Shown: positions 25,538-34,312 of the stretch, piece after piece
Layout of the letters: each line of letters starts with the position of its first letter
How positions within the stretch are numbered: position 1 is the stretch's first letter
DNA from: Deltaproteobacteria bacterium UBA5205
Lineage (GTDB): Bacteria > Desulfobacterota > Syntrophorhabdia > Syntrophorhabdales > Syntrophorhabdaceae
DNA: 64,000 bases
Reading direction: 5' to 3'
Assembly (NCBI GenBank): GCA_002412715.1
Contig: DHVP01000008.1
Location: 28,190-92,189 of the forward strand
Program-made: the position numbers and the translations under genes
The notes under the pieces: generated by a model
Told to the model about the DNA's origin: nothing
What the model saw: the letters and a program-made list of their open reading frames with translations, nothing else
Databases searched by the model: none

Positions 25538-26907
25538 AATGATTCACCTCTGGTCCATTCTGCCTCGTCGTAAAGCGTGCGCAGTTCCGTCGTGTCAGTG
25601 TGGAGAAATTCCTCTTTTTTCACATTTATGGTATTCCAGCTGGAACAGCTCTCGCAGAAGTCGCTCCATTCTTCCTTGATCGCCTGGCATTTCGTGCAAA
25701 CGAAGGGTATGTATACCTGCTGTTCCATCGGGAAGGCGCCCCTGAACTCCTCGACCGCATTTTCCAGTTCGCCGCGATGGATATAGGCCTCGGCCATAGC
25801 CCGATGGAGACCTTTGAAGTCTTCACCTTCGGCAATGAGAGTGTTGAGGGTGTCTATTGCCTCATCGATCATTTCAAGTCTCAGGCAAAGCCGGGCGTAG
25901 AGAAAGGATATGAGATGGTCTTCGGGAGAGACATCGAGGACTCTCCGGTAGATCTTGAGAATGACGCCGGGATCGCCCCTGTCTATGTAAAGATCTTCCA
26001 TTTTCAGGAGGAATTCGATATGACCGGTCTTGGTGTAGCCCCGCCCATAGACTCTGCCCGCCTCGTTCAGTTTGCCCGTTTTCTTATATGCCTCGCCGAG
26101 GAGGATGTAGGCCGGCATGAAGCGCTTCTCCTCGCTGATGATCTCCTTGAGTTCATCGATGATCTTGTCCGAGTTTTCCGAGAACTGCTCGTTGAAGAGC
26201 TTAAATACCTTCTCGTAGCGAATACCGAGAAGCCGTCTGTTCTCTTCATCGGTCTTGACGAACCTCTTGATCCTCTTCTCTATGTCATGGGCACCGTCCC
26301 AGTCCTTCTTCCATATGTAGAGGTCCCTGAGCATTCTCAACGCGTCGAGACTCGACTCGTTGATCCGCAGGATGTCCTTCAATATTCCTTCGTTCTTGCT
26401 GTAATCCTTGGAGGCGATATTTACCTTCACCTTTTTGAAAAGAATGTTCTCGGCCTTTCCGAGGCTTGCCTCGGCGAGATCGAGGGCGTCCTTCGCCTTT
26501 TCGTAATCCTCCATGGAAACGTAAATATCCGCCAGCGCGATGTATGTCTCCTCGCGGCCCGGGTTCCTGCGGGAAAGCTTGCCGAGGTGTTCGATGGCCT
26601 TCTCCCGGTCCCCCTTGAGGTCGTAGAGTCTCGCCTTGTCCAGCAATTCCAGGTATTCTTCGCTCTTGCGCTCGGCGCGCCTCGCCATCCAGGAACTGAT
26701 CGTGCTCTTCACATCGTAGAAGAAACTGATAATGATCGATATGATGACACCGAGGCAAAAGGAAGCGATGATGAACTCGGCCAGGGACAGTTCGATGGGC
26801 CGAGCCCCGCCGTAGTAGAACTTCACATTGTCAGGGTTGAGGTGCGCTATGTAGAAATAGAAGACAAGAAAAAGCGCCAGAACGAAAAAGAATATCTTGT
26901 ACCTCAT
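25534..26907 (-). CDS. LapA-LapB-like fusion: membrane domain plus TPR and rubredoxin-like zinc domain
   Basis: 457 residues. The first ~75 match the LapA layout: helix 1 (FFFVLALFLVFYFYIAHLN), NPDNVKFYY, LSLAEFIIASFCLGVIIS helix 2. TPR repeats follow from ~90 to ~400 (LYDLKGDREKAIEHLGKL, RMLRDLYIWKKDWDGAHDIE). The end carries CTKC and CESC separated by 11 residues, as in the rubredoxin-like tail of LapB/YciM. In E. coli LapA and LapB are separate neighbours that control LpxC and LPS supply; here they are one chain. It sits between the DksA-like and apgM genes, overlapping the latter. Confidence 0.8.
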   Translation of the reverse strand: MRYKIFFFVLALFLVFYFYIAHLNPDNVKFYYGGARPIELSLAEFIIASFCLGVIISIIISFFYDVKSTISSWMARRAERKSEEYLELLDKARLYDLKGDREKAIEHLGKLSRRNPGREETYIALADIYVSMEDYEKAKDALDLAEASLGKAENILFKKVKVNIASKDYSKNEGILKDILRINESSLDALRMLRDLYIWKKDWDGAHDIEKRIKRFVKTDEENRRLLGIRYEKVFKLFNEQFSENSDKIIDELKEIISEEKRFMPAYILLGEAYKKTGKLNEAGRVYGRGYTKTGHIEFLLKMEDLYIDRGDPGVILKIYRRVLDVSPEDHLISFLYARLCLRLEMIDEAIDTLNTLIAEGEDFKGLHRAMAEAYIHRGELENAVEEFRGAFPMEQQVYIPFVCTKCQAIKEEWSDFCESCSSWNTINVKKEEFLHTDTTELRTLYDEAEWTRGESL

Positions 26908-26910
26908 CCG

Positions 26911-27264
26911 TTATAACCCTTTCTCCTCCATTTGTCGCTTACAGGTTATACAATACCGTGCTACGGGATTTGCTTCAAGTCTTTTCTCGCTGATTTTCTC
27001 CTCGCATTCCTCGCAGATGCCGTACGTTCCCTTGTTCAATTTGTCGAGCGAGTTGTCGATGTCTTTGAGGAGCGTGAGATCGTTGTCGCTTATGCTCATA
27101 AGAATGTCGGCATTGTATGTGTTGCTTGCCGCGTCTGCCATGTCCTGTATCCCGTCCGTCCCGAGATTGTATGAATCTTCTTTGAGCTTTTTCGCCTTGT
27201 TCAGGATATTCTCGCGCATCTTGAGAAGTCTCTTCCGATAGAGTTCAACGGCTTCTTTATTCAT
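26911..27264 (-). CDS. DksA/TraR-family C4 zinc finger protein
   Basis: 117 residues. An N-terminal helical hairpin (RKRLLKMRENILNKAKKL) precedes a C4 zinc finger, GICEECEEKI and ARYCITCKRQ. SDNDLTLLKDIDNSLDKLN matches the family linker. Members bind the RNA polymerase secondary channel and modulate transcription with ppGpp; the acidic tip residues of true DksA are not obvious, so the general name is kept. It overlaps rsfS by eight bases. Confidence 0.88.
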   Translation of the reverse strand: MNKEAVELYRKRLLKMRENILNKAKKLKEDSYNLGTDGIQDMADAASNTYNADILMSISDNDLTLLKDIDNSLDKLNKGTYGICEECEEKISEKRLEANPVARYCITCKRQMEEKGL

Positions 27265-27631
27265 TCCCCACCTCGATGTCCTTATTTTCTTTTGTAACTC
27301 TATGTCTTTTCGCCTCTATCCACAGGCTTTCCAGGTCGTAAAGCTCCCTCAGCGACTCAAGAAAGACGTGGACAATGACATTCTGATAATCAAGGATAAT
27401 CCATCGGCCTTCGTCATAGCCCTCAACTGCGAACGGAAGCGTTCCTTCCTGTTTCATGCCTTCCCGTATCCCGTCCGCGATGGTCCTTACGTGGCGTTCG
27501 CCGGTGCCGCTGGCGATCACGAAATAATCGGCAATGTCCGTAAGGCCGTTTAAGTCCATTATGACAACGTCCACGGCCTTCTTATCGTCTGCCAATCTTC
27601 CACATGCCTCTACCAGTTCATTCGTTTTCAT
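27257..27631 (-). CDS. rsfS: Ribosome silencing factor RsfS
   Basis: 124 residues. VVIMDLNGLTDIADYFVIASG and VEGYDEGRWIILDYQNVIVHVF are the family blocks. RsfS binds L14 on the free 50S subunit and blocks joining with 30S in starvation. It starts directly after nadD with no gap, the order found in many bacteria. Confidence 0.95.
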   Translation of the reverse strand: MKTNELVEACGRLADDKKAVDVVIMDLNGLTDIADYFVIASGTGERHVRTIADGIREGMKQEGTLPFAVEGYDEGRWIILDYQNVIVHVFLESLRELYDLESLWIEAKRHRVTKENKDIEVGNE

Positions 27632-28267
27632 TCAGGACCTGTATAACCCCCTTTCAATTATGATCTTCTCCACTGCAGGCGGAACCAGATACCTGATGGA
27701 TCTGTTGTCCTTGAGGAGATTCCTGATCTTCGTCGAGGAAATGTCGATCTTTGTGACCGGACAAAGGTATATCTTTTTGCCCGATTCATGACGGCAAACG
27801 TCTTCCCGCAGCACCGTCAATTTCCTGCGCACGGCCCCAGGCAGCATGCCCGGAATATCGTCGGCCTGTGAGGCCGGCCGCGTCATGACGATAAAACCGG
27901 TGTGATAGAAAAGCTCCTCATAATGATACCATGTATCGATCTGTTTGAAGGCGTCGGCGCCAATGATGAAATATATCTCGTCAAAGCGGCGCTCCAGCTT
28001 TTTCAGGGTGTCTAACGTGTAGGAAATGCCGCCCCGTTTGATCTCGAGGTCGGAAACCTTAAAAAAGGCATTTCCTCTTACGGCCGCCCTGAGCATTCTC
28101 ATGCGTTCCCCCGGGGGACCGGCGATACCGGCGTCCTTGTGGGGTGGAACATGGGAGGGTATAAAATACACCTCCTCGAGACGGAAGTCTTCCCGTATTT
28201 CCTCGGCAACACGCAAATGCCCCGTGTGCACCGGGTTGAAGGTTCCGCCAAAAACACCTATAGCCAT
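27632..28267 (-). CDS. nadD: Nicotinate-nucleotide adenylyltransferase
   Basis: 211 residues from the ATG at 28267, which has AAGGAC seven bases upstream; the frame's earlier ATG at 28300 lies inside proA. GVFGGTFNPVHTGHLRVAEE is the T/HxGH-type nucleotide-binding signature and SSTKIRNLLK is the C-terminal one. NadD joins nicotinate mononucleotide with ATP in NAD synthesis. It lies 10 bases after proA. Confidence 0.95.
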   Translation of the reverse strand: MAIGVFGGTFNPVHTGHLRVAEEIREDFRLEEVYFIPSHVPPHKDAGIAGPPGERMRMLRAAVRGNAFFKVSDLEIKRGGISYTLDTLKKLERRFDEIYFIIGADAFKQIDTWYHYEELFYHTGFIVMTRPASQADDIPGMLPGAVRRKLTVLREDVCRHESGKKIYLCPVTKIDISSTKIRNLLKDNRSIRYLVPPAVEKIIIERGLYRS

Positions 28268-28277
28268 TCTATCGTCC

Positions 28278-29522
28278 TTACGTTCGCAGTTGCCCATCAC
28301 CGAAGGCGATGAATTTTGTTATCGTAAGTTCCTCAAGGCCCATCGGCCCGAAGGCATGGAGCCGGGTCGTGCTGATCCCCATCTCCGCGCCGAGACCGAG
28401 CTGGAAACCGTCGTTGAGTCTCGTCGAGGCGTTGACGAGCACCAGGGAGGAATTCACCTCGCGGAGGAATTTCCAGGCCCTGTCGTAATTCGCCGTTATG
28501 ATCGCATCGGTATGGCTCGATCCGTATTTCCTGATGTGGTCGACGGCTTCTTCCATGTCCGCGACGACCTTGACGGCAAGGGTCAGGTCGAGATATTCCG
28601 TGGACCAGTCCGAGTTTGTCGCCTTCCTGATGCCTTTAAGCACCGCCGCCGTCTTTTCGCAGCCCTTGACAGTGACACCCTGGCGGGCAAGCTCCTTATA
28701 AACTTTCGGCAGAAAGGACTTCGCTATCTTCTCATGGACGAGGAGGGTCTCCAGTGCATTGCACGTCGCCGGTTTCTGTACCTTGGCGTTGACGGCCACG
28801 TCCACGGCCATTGCCTGATCGGCCGCATCATCGACGTAGATGTGGCAAACCCCCTTGTAGTGTTTCAGAACGGGTATGCGGGAGCGCTCGACAACGTTGC
28901 GGATAAGCGCCTCGCCGCCCCTCGGGATGACAAGGTCTATCTCTTCCTCTCTCTCGAGAAGTTTGTAGATGTAGTCACGGTCCGCCGTATCGACGAACTG
29001 GACGACATCGGGAGATATCTTCGACCCTTTCAGAGTATCTACGATGATCCGGTAGAGGGCCCGGTTGGAATGATATGCCTCCGACCCGCCTTTCAGGATG
29101 ACGCAGTTGCCGCTCTTGAGGCACAAAGAGAAGGCCTCTATCGTCACGTTGGGCCGGGATTCATAGATGATGAGAATAACCCCTATGGGGATCCTCATCC
29201 GTCCCACGAGGAGGTTGTTGGGCCTCTTCCAGACCTTTACGATCTCCCCGACGGGGTCCGTCAGGGCGACGACGTCCCTTAAGCTGCCTTGCATCTCCCT
29301 GACCAGTTTGTCATCGATCCGCAGGCGATCGATAAGGCTTTTGGCCATGCCTTCCTTTTCCGCCGCCCTGACGTCCTTCATGTTTTCTTCGTAGAGATAG
29401 TCCTGGTTCTTTTCGAGCACATCGGCGAGACGTTCCAGCACCCTGTTCTTCTCGTCCGTTGACGCATGAGCCAGGACATCGGATGCCCCTTTGGCCTTTT
29501 GAGCAAGCTTTTCCGGCATCAT
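28278..29522 (-). CDS. proA: Gamma-glutamyl phosphate reductase
   Basis: 414 residues, full length. The catalytic cysteine lies in VQKPATCNALETLLVH; LIIYESRPNVTIEA, GSEAYHSNRAL and DLVIPRGGEALIR are family blocks of this aldehyde dehydrogenase-fold enzyme. It makes glutamate-5-semialdehyde for proline. The start overlaps the proB stop; a second ATG one codon later is equally possible. Confidence 0.96.
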   Translation of the reverse strand: MMPEKLAQKAKGASDVLAHASTDEKNRVLERLADVLEKNQDYLYEENMKDVRAAEKEGMAKSLIDRLRIDDKLVREMQGSLRDVVALTDPVGEIVKVWKRPNNLLVGRMRIPIGVILIIYESRPNVTIEAFSLCLKSGNCVILKGGSEAYHSNRALYRIIVDTLKGSKISPDVVQFVDTADRDYIYKLLEREEEIDLVIPRGGEALIRNVVERSRIPVLKHYKGVCHIYVDDAADQAMAVDVAVNAKVQKPATCNALETLLVHEKIAKSFLPKVYKELARQGVTVKGCEKTAAVLKGIRKATNSDWSTEYLDLTLAVKVVADMEEAVDHIRKYGSSHTDAIITANYDRAWKFLREVNSSLVLVNASTRLNDGFQLGLGAEMGISTTRLHAFGPMGLEELTITKFIAFGDGQLRT

Positions 29523-30613
29523 ATCACCACCATATTATCCCTGTGAATTACTTCTTCCGTGTATTTATATCCAAGCTCCTTCTCTATATCAAGACTTTTC
29601 AGGCCCTTAATCCTGTCCATCTCGGAGGAGGAATAGTTGGCGATGCCCTTGGCCACAACTGCGCCCGACGTGTTTTTCATCTCCACGCAGTCGCCGCTCG
29701 TGAAATGACCGTCGACCCTGACGACGCCCGACGGCAGAAGGCTCTTGCCGTTACTGACAACTGCGTGCTCCGCGCCGTCGTCGACCCAGATGACGCCCTT
29801 CGGCTTGAAGGCAAAGGCGGTCCACCATTTCCGGCGGGCCAGCTTGCGGCCGGGGAGAAAGAGAGTTCCGATCTGCCGGCCGTCGACCACCTTGAGGATA
29901 ACGTCCTTACTGCCGCCGAGGACCACACGGGTCGGTATGCCGTACATGCCGGCCTTCTTCGCGGCCTCGAGCTTGCTTATCATGCCTCCGACGCTCTTTT
30001 CGCTCGCCGACTGGGCGGCCGTGCCCTCTATCTCTTCGTCTATCTTGCGGACGACGGGTATCATCCTTGCATCGGGATAGCGGTTGGGGTCGCGATCGTA
30101 AAGCCCTTCGACATCGGAAAGGATGAGAAGGAGGTCTGCGGAGGCGATCTGTGCGATGAGGGCCGAGAGGTTGTCGTTGTCTCCGAACTTTATCTCCGTG
30201 AAGGAAAGTGCGTCGTTCTCGTTAATGACGGGGACGATGCCCATCTTGAGCAGCGTGTCAAGGGTATTGGTAAGATTGAGACACCGGACCCTGTTCTTTA
30301 TGTCTTCATGGGTGAGAAGTATCTGGCTTACCTTCATGCCTTTCTTCTCGAAATTTTCCCGGTACATCTTCATGAGAAGTACCTGGCCTATGGAAGCCAG
30401 TGCCTGTCTCTTGGCCATCTCTTTCGGTTTGCGGACAAGCCCTATCGTTTCCATGCCGCAGCCGATGGCGCCGCTGGAGACGATGATCACATCAATGCCT
30501 GACTGCGTCACCTTTTTGACCTGCCGGGCTATGTCCCGAATCTTGCCGGTGCTTATCTTCTTCTGGTCATCGAGCAGGACGGAGGTGCCGATCTTGATAA
30601 CGAGACGGTTCAT
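29519..30613 (-). CDS. proB: Glutamate 5-kinase with PUA domain
   Basis: 364 residues. The kinase half shows VIKIGTSVL, VIVSSGAIGCGM, INENDAL, FGDNDNLSALIA and ILSDVEGLYDRDP; the C-terminal ~75 residues form the PUA domain (GVVRVDGHFTSGDCVEM). It phosphorylates glutamate as the first step of proline synthesis, usually inhibited by proline. Placed 34 bases after obg. Confidence 0.96.
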   Translation of the reverse strand: MNRLVIKIGTSVLLDDQKKISTGKIRDIARQVKKVTQSGIDVIIVSSGAIGCGMETIGLVRKPKEMAKRQALASIGQVLLMKMYRENFEKKGMKVSQILLTHEDIKNRVRCLNLTNTLDTLLKMGIVPVINENDALSFTEIKFGDNDNLSALIAQIASADLLLILSDVEGLYDRDPNRYPDARMIPVVRKIDEEIEGTAAQSASEKSVGGMISKLEAAKKAGMYGIPTRVVLGGSKDVILKVVDGRQIGTLFLPGRKLARRKWWTAFAFKPKGVIWVDDGAEHAVVSNGKSLLPSGVVRVDGHFTSGDCVEMKNTSGAVVAKGIANYSSSEMDRIKGLKSLDIEKELGYKYTEEVIHRDNMVVI

Positions 30614-30647
30614 ATGCGCACCTTGATATTCATAGTCTAAACCGGCC

Positions 30648-31652
30648 TCAGTTAAGGCTCTGCCTTAATGCCTCGACCCCTTCGGAGATCGCTTCGATCA
30701 ACTCCTCCATGCCCGCGAGCGTGAGGGCGCTGACAACGATCACCTTTTCACCCTTTCTTTTCAGATACGACCTCCACCGGGCAGCCGCGTCCTTCGGCAC
30801 GAGGTCGGACTTGTTGAGTATAACAAGCCTGCGCTTCTGCAACATTGCGTCCTTGTAGCTTCCGAGTTCATATAACAGCGTCTCGTAATCCCCCTTCACG
30901 TCACCGCAAGAAAGATCGAGAACGATGAGCAGCGTGTTCGTCCTTTCAATGTGCTTTAAAAAAGCAAGCCCCAGTCCCTTGCCTTTCGACGCCCCTTCGA
31001 TGATGCCGGGAATGTCGGCAATGACAAAGGTCTTTTCCCTATCGCTAAGGACTCCCAGGGCGGGGGTGAGCGTGGTAAAGGGATAGTCCCCTACCTTCGG
31101 CCTCGCCTGGGTCAGGCGGGAGATCAACGTGGACTTACCTGCATTGGGATGGCCGACGAGCCCCACATCGGCGAGGAGCTTGAGATCGAGGTAAAGATTG
31201 CGCTTCTGACCTTCTTCACCGGGATCGAACTCCGTGGGGGCCCGGTGAGTGGGCGTGACGAATCGGCAGTTCCCTCTGCCGCCTCTGCCTCCCGAGACGG
31301 CAACATGGGTTTCGCCGTCTTTAAGGATCTGGAACAGAAGGGCTGACGTATCCCGGTCGTAAACAACCGTGCCGAGCGGCACGTTTATTATGATGTCCCT
31401 GCCTTCCCTGCCGGTCTTTTTCTGCCCCGCCCCGGCTTTTCCATGTTCAGCTTTGTAGGTACGCTTGTATTTGAAGTCATGGAGGCTTGCGAGGTCTCTC
31501 TTCCCTGCTATGATAACGTCTCCTCCCTTCCCGCCATCACCGCCGTCGGGTCCGCCTCGCGGAATGAACCTTTCTCGTCGGAAACTTACACAGCCACTTC
31601 CACCTCTTCCAGACTCAACATATATCGTCGCTTCATCTATAAATTTCATCAA
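30648..31652 (-). CDS. obg: Obg-family GTPase CgtA/ObgE
   Basis: 334 residues. The glycine-rich Obg fold comes first (GGPDGGDGGKGGDVI, GRGGRGNCRF), followed by a G domain with GHPNAGKSTLI (G1), FTTLTP (G2), IADIPGIIEGA (G3) and NKSDL (G4). The C-terminal OCT domain of longer Obg proteins is missing. It supports late 50S assembly. The start overlaps the rpmA stop. Confidence 0.96.
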   Translation of the reverse strand: MMKFIDEATIYVESGRGGSGCVSFRRERFIPRGGPDGGDGGKGGDVIIAGKRDLASLHDFKYKRTYKAEHGKAGAGQKKTGREGRDIIINVPLGTVVYDRDTSALLFQILKDGETHVAVSGGRGGRGNCRFVTPTHRAPTEFDPGEEGQKRNLYLDLKLLADVGLVGHPNAGKSTLISRLTQARPKVGDYPFTTLTPALGVLSDREKTFVIADIPGIIEGASKGKGLGLAFLKHIERTNTLLIVLDLSCGDVKGDYETLLYELGSYKDAMLQKRRLVILNKSDLVPKDAAARWRSYLKRKGEKVIVVSALTLAGMEELIEAISEGVEALRQSLN

Positions 31653-31900
31653 ACAGGTAAAACATGCGCCCTTCTCTTGTCACCTGCCAGATCGAACTTG
31701 ACTATACCGTCTATCAAGGCAAAGAGGGTGTCGTCTTTGCCGATGCCGACATTCTGTCCCGGATGGATCTTCGTTCCGTGCTGCCTGACGATGATACTGC
31801 CTGCTTTGATGGACTGCCCGCCATATATCTTCACGCCGAGCCTCTGGCCCTGGCTGTCCCTGCCGTTACGTGAACTTCCGCCTGCCTTCTTATGCGCCAT
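31649..31900 (-). CDS. rpmA: 50S ribosomal protein L27
   Basis: 83 residues. AHKKAGGSSRNGRDSQGQRLG is the signature N-terminus that reaches the peptidyl transferase centre. The N-terminus has no cleavable extension of the Firmicutes kind. One base after the rplU stop. Confidence 0.97.
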   Translation of the reverse strand: MAHKKAGGSSRNGRDSQGQRLGVKIYGGQSIKAGSIIVRQHGTKIHPGQNVGIGKDDTLFALIDGIVKFDLAGDKRRAHVLPV

Positions 31901-31901
31901 G

Positions 31902-32219
31902 TTATGCCTCCACGATGATCTTCTCTACAAGCAGTTCCGTAAAAGACTGCCGGTGACCTTTTTTCACCTTGTAGTCTTTCCGTCTCTTGTACTTGAAGAC
32001 CGTGATCTTCTTGTCTCTTCCCTGCGCCACAACCTTTCCGTTGATATATGCACCTGAGACATAGGGGTTTCCAATAAGTGTAGCCTCTCCGGTACTGACG
32101 GCAAGAACGTTCTCGATCTTCACCTCATCGCCCTCGGTGCCGGCGAATTTTTCGAGCCTCACTTTCTTCCCTTCTTCGATCTTGTACTGCTTCCCGCCGT
32201 TTTCGATGATCGCGTACAT
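31902..32219 (-). CDS. rplU: 50S ribosomal protein L21
   Basis: 105 residues from the ATG at 32219 with AAGGAG seven bases upstream. MYAIIENGGKQYKI and the end GHRQSFTELLVEKI are the family signatures; KRRKDYKVKKGHRQ binds 23S rRNA. First gene of the long minus-strand operon. Confidence 0.97.
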   Translation of the reverse strand: MYAIIENGGKQYKIEEGKKVRLEKFAGTEGDEVKIENVLAVSTGEATLIGNPYVSGAYINGKVVAQGRDKKITVFKYKRRKDYKVKKGHRQSFTELLVEKIIVEA

Positions 32220-32257
32220 GTGATACTCCTTCACTTTAGTTCTGAAAAAAACTACAT

Positions 32258-32286
32258 ATATTATATAAGCGCGTGGAAAAAGTCAA
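32258..32286 (-). promoter_or_regulatory. Strong sigma70-type promoter of the rplU operon
   Basis: On the minus strand TTGACT (32286-32281), 17 bases, TAATAT (32263-32258), about 38 bases before the rplU start codon. The AT-rich stretch after it fits a start site near 32251. Confidence 0.75.
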
Positions 32287-32325
32287 TAGAAAGCAGGCAG
32301 GCACGGCGCGCGCCGCCTAAAACTA

Positions 32326-32354
32326 TGGACTTTTGAACGCTTATTCGTTATATT
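32326..32354 (+). promoter_or_regulatory. Promoter for tRNA-Pro and surE-fbp
   Basis: TGGACT (32326-32331), 17-base spacer, TATATT (32349-32354). The box ends eight bases before the tRNA 5' end, as expected for a tRNA promoter. It lies back-to-back with the rplU promoter. Confidence 0.6.
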
Positions 32355-32362
32355 GATGCAAT

Positions 32363-32438
32363 CGGGGCGTAGCGCAGCATGGTTTAGCGCACCTGCTTGG
32401 GGTGCAGGAGGCCGCAGGTTCAAATCCCGTCGCCCCGA
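32363..32438 (+). tRNA. tRNA-Pro (anticodon GGG)
   Basis: 76 bases fold as a cloverleaf: acceptor CGGGGCG pairs with CGCCCCG, the anticodon stem CCTGC/GCAGG encloses the loop TTGGGGT (anticodon GGG), and the T arm is GCAGG-TTCAAAT-CCCGT-like. The discriminator base is A and CCA is not encoded. It reads CCC and CCU proline codons. Confidence 0.95.
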
Positions 32439-32465
32439 TATTTAATTTTTAAGACCGGGTATTTC

Positions 32466-33215
32466 TTGCTTATCCTTCTTACCAACGATGACGGCATCCA
32501 TTCAAGAGGCATCGTCACCCTCGGCAAACACCTGTCGGACAAACACGAAGTCTACATGGTCGCACCGGAGCGCGAACGGACCTGCGTGGCGCATGCGGTT
32601 ACCCTGCACAAGCCGCTGAGGCTCCGCGAGGTCTCCCGGCGTGTTTACGGGACGAACGGCACGCCGGCCGACTGCGTCCTTCTCGGTGTGAATGTCGTCC
32701 TCCCCCGAAGACCGGACTTCGTCGTTTCGGGAATAAACACGGGACCGAACATGGGCCAGGACGTGAACTACTCAGGGACAGTGGCGGCCGCGATAGAGGG
32801 GGCCTTTCTGGGCATCCCGTCGATGGCCGTCTCCATCTGCGCCCGCGAGGGGTTTCTCTTCGACGATGCAGCTGCCGTTGCATGCACGGTCATCGAGAGA
32901 CTGGGTGAAACCGGCTTTTCCGGGAGCACCGTTGCAAACATCAATATTCCCAACGTTCCGCGCGAAAAGCTCAAAGGTTTTTCCGTGACAAGGCTCGGCA
33001 AAAGAATATATAATGATATTGTTCACGAAAGAGTCGATCCGCGGGGCGGAAAATATTACTGGATTGGCGGCAATGGTGAAAAATACGAGCGCAGGAAAGG
33101 CACCGATTTCTACGCCGTGGAGAAAGGTTTCGTTTCCGTCACACCGCTGGGTCTCGATATAACGGACGCAGGTTCTATGAAAATTTACCAAAAACATTTC
33201 AGGAGGTTGTTATGA
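32466..33215 (+). CDS. surE: 5'/3'-nucleotidase SurE
   Basis: 249 residues when started at TTG 32466, giving LILLTNDDGIHSRG, the canonical SurE N-terminus with the metal-binding DD; the upstream ATG of the frame at 32397 is inside the tRNA. SGINTGPNMGQDVNYSGTVA is the second signature. It dephosphorylates nucleoside monophosphates in stationary phase. The final codons contain AGGAGG, the ribosome binding site of the next gene, and the stop overlaps its ATG. Confidence 0.9.
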   Translation: MLILLTNDDGIHSRGIVTLGKHLSDKHEVYMVAPERERTCVAHAVTLHKPLRLREVSRRVYGTNGTPADCVLLGVNVVLPRRPDFVVSGINTGPNMGQDVNYSGTVAAAIEGAFLGIPSMAVSICAREGFLFDDAAAVACTVIERLGETGFSGSTVANINIPNVPREKLKGFSVTRLGKRIYNDIVHERVDPRGGKYYWIGGNGEKYERRKGTDFYAVEKGFVSVTPLGLDITDAGSMKIYQKHFRRLL

Positions 33216-34312
33216 AAACAACATTATCCATTATTAAGGCCGACATCGGGAGTATCGGCGGGCATATCATGCCCAGCAAGAAACTGATCAAGCGGGTCAT
33301 AGAATTCGTGGAATCGGAAGGCAAGGATCTCGTAAGCGATTTCTTTGTAAGCCACACCGGCGACGATGTTGCCATACTCTTCGCCCACACGAACGGAGTA
33401 GGCTATGAGAAGCTTCACAAACTTGCCTGGGAAGCCTTTCTCGCCGGTACGCAGGTGGCGAAGGATCAGGGGCTCTACGGCGCGGGCCAGGATCTCCTGA
33501 AGGACTCTTTCTCAGGCAACGTCAAGGGCATGGGCCCCGCCGTCGCCGAGATGGAATTCGAAGAAAGACCGAACGAACCCTTCGTCATGTTTGCCGCGGA
33601 CAAGACTGACCCCGGGGCATACAACCTGCCGCTGTATCTCATGTTCTGCGACCCCATGTACAACTCCGGTCTCATCCTTTCGCCGAACATGGCAAAGGGC
33701 TTCAAATTCGTCATCATGGATGTCGAGCATACCGAAGGCGACAAGGTCATCGAACTCAACGCCCCCGAAGAACTCTACGACATCGCGGCCCTCTTGCGTG
33801 ACAACGAGCGGTACGTGGTGGAATCTGTCTATTCCCGCGAAACGGGCGATATCGCCGCCTCGGCCTGTACGTCACGCCTGCACAATATCGCCGGAAAGTA
33901 CACCGGCAAAGACGACCCCGTCATGCTCGTGCGCTGCCAGGGCGCCTTCCCTGCCACCGGCGAGGTGCTTGCGCCCTTCAACATCGGCCATTACGTTGCC
34001 GGTTTCATGCGCGGAAGCCACACCGGTCCGCTTATGCCTGTCAAGATGAACTCCAGCGTCTCCTATTTCGACGGACCTCCGGTCGTGGCCGCTATGGGTT
34101 TCTGCGTACACGAAGCCAAACTGACAGAGGCAGCCGACTGTTTCGACCATCCCTACTGGGACTACATCAGGACCAACGTCTCGCGGAAGGCCACCGAACT
34201 CAGGCAGCAGGGATTCTCGGGCGCGGCGATGCTCCCGTACAGCGAACTGGAATACGGCGGCATCGTAAAGAAGATGGAAAAACTGGAACCTAGATTCAAG
34301 GTAAGAGGATAG
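33212..34312 (+). CDS. fbp: Class V fructose-1,6-bisphosphatase (FBP aldolase/phosphatase)
   Basis: 366 residues. SIIKADIGSIGGH at the start, HTGDDVAILFAH with acidic metal ligands, FMRGSHTGPLMP, and FDGPPVVAAMGFCVH are the hallmarks of the archaeal-type enzyme that combines FBP aldolase and phosphatase in one active site. It commits triose phosphates to gluconeogenesis. It is coupled to surE by ATGA. Class V enzymes are common in archaea and deep-branching or autotrophic bacteria. Confidence 0.92.
   Translation: MKTTLSIIKADIGSIGGHIMPSKKLIKRVIEFVESEGKDLVSDFFVSHTGDDVAILFAHTNGVGYEKLHKLAWEAFLAGTQVAKDQGLYGAGQDLLKDSFSGNVKGMGPAVAEMEFEERPNEPFVMFAADKTDPGAYNLPLYLMFCDPMYNSGLILSPNMAKGFKFVIMDVEHTEGDKVIELNAPEELYDIAALLRDNERYVVESVYSRETGDIAASACTSRLHNIAGKYTGKDDPVMLVRCQGAFPATGEVLAPFNIGHYVAGFMRGSHTGPLMPVKMNSSVSYFDGPPVVAAMGFCVHEAKLTEAADCFDHPYWDYIRTNVSRKATELRQQGFSGAAMLPYSELEYGGIVKKMEKLEPRFKVRG

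Noticed and set aside
25600..26916. 438-codon plus-strand frame
   Set aside because: Antisense of the LapA-LapB-like gene; low-complexity translation.
32397..32465. Upstream ATG start for surE
   Set aside because: Lies inside tRNA-Pro; TTG 32466 gives the family N-terminus.
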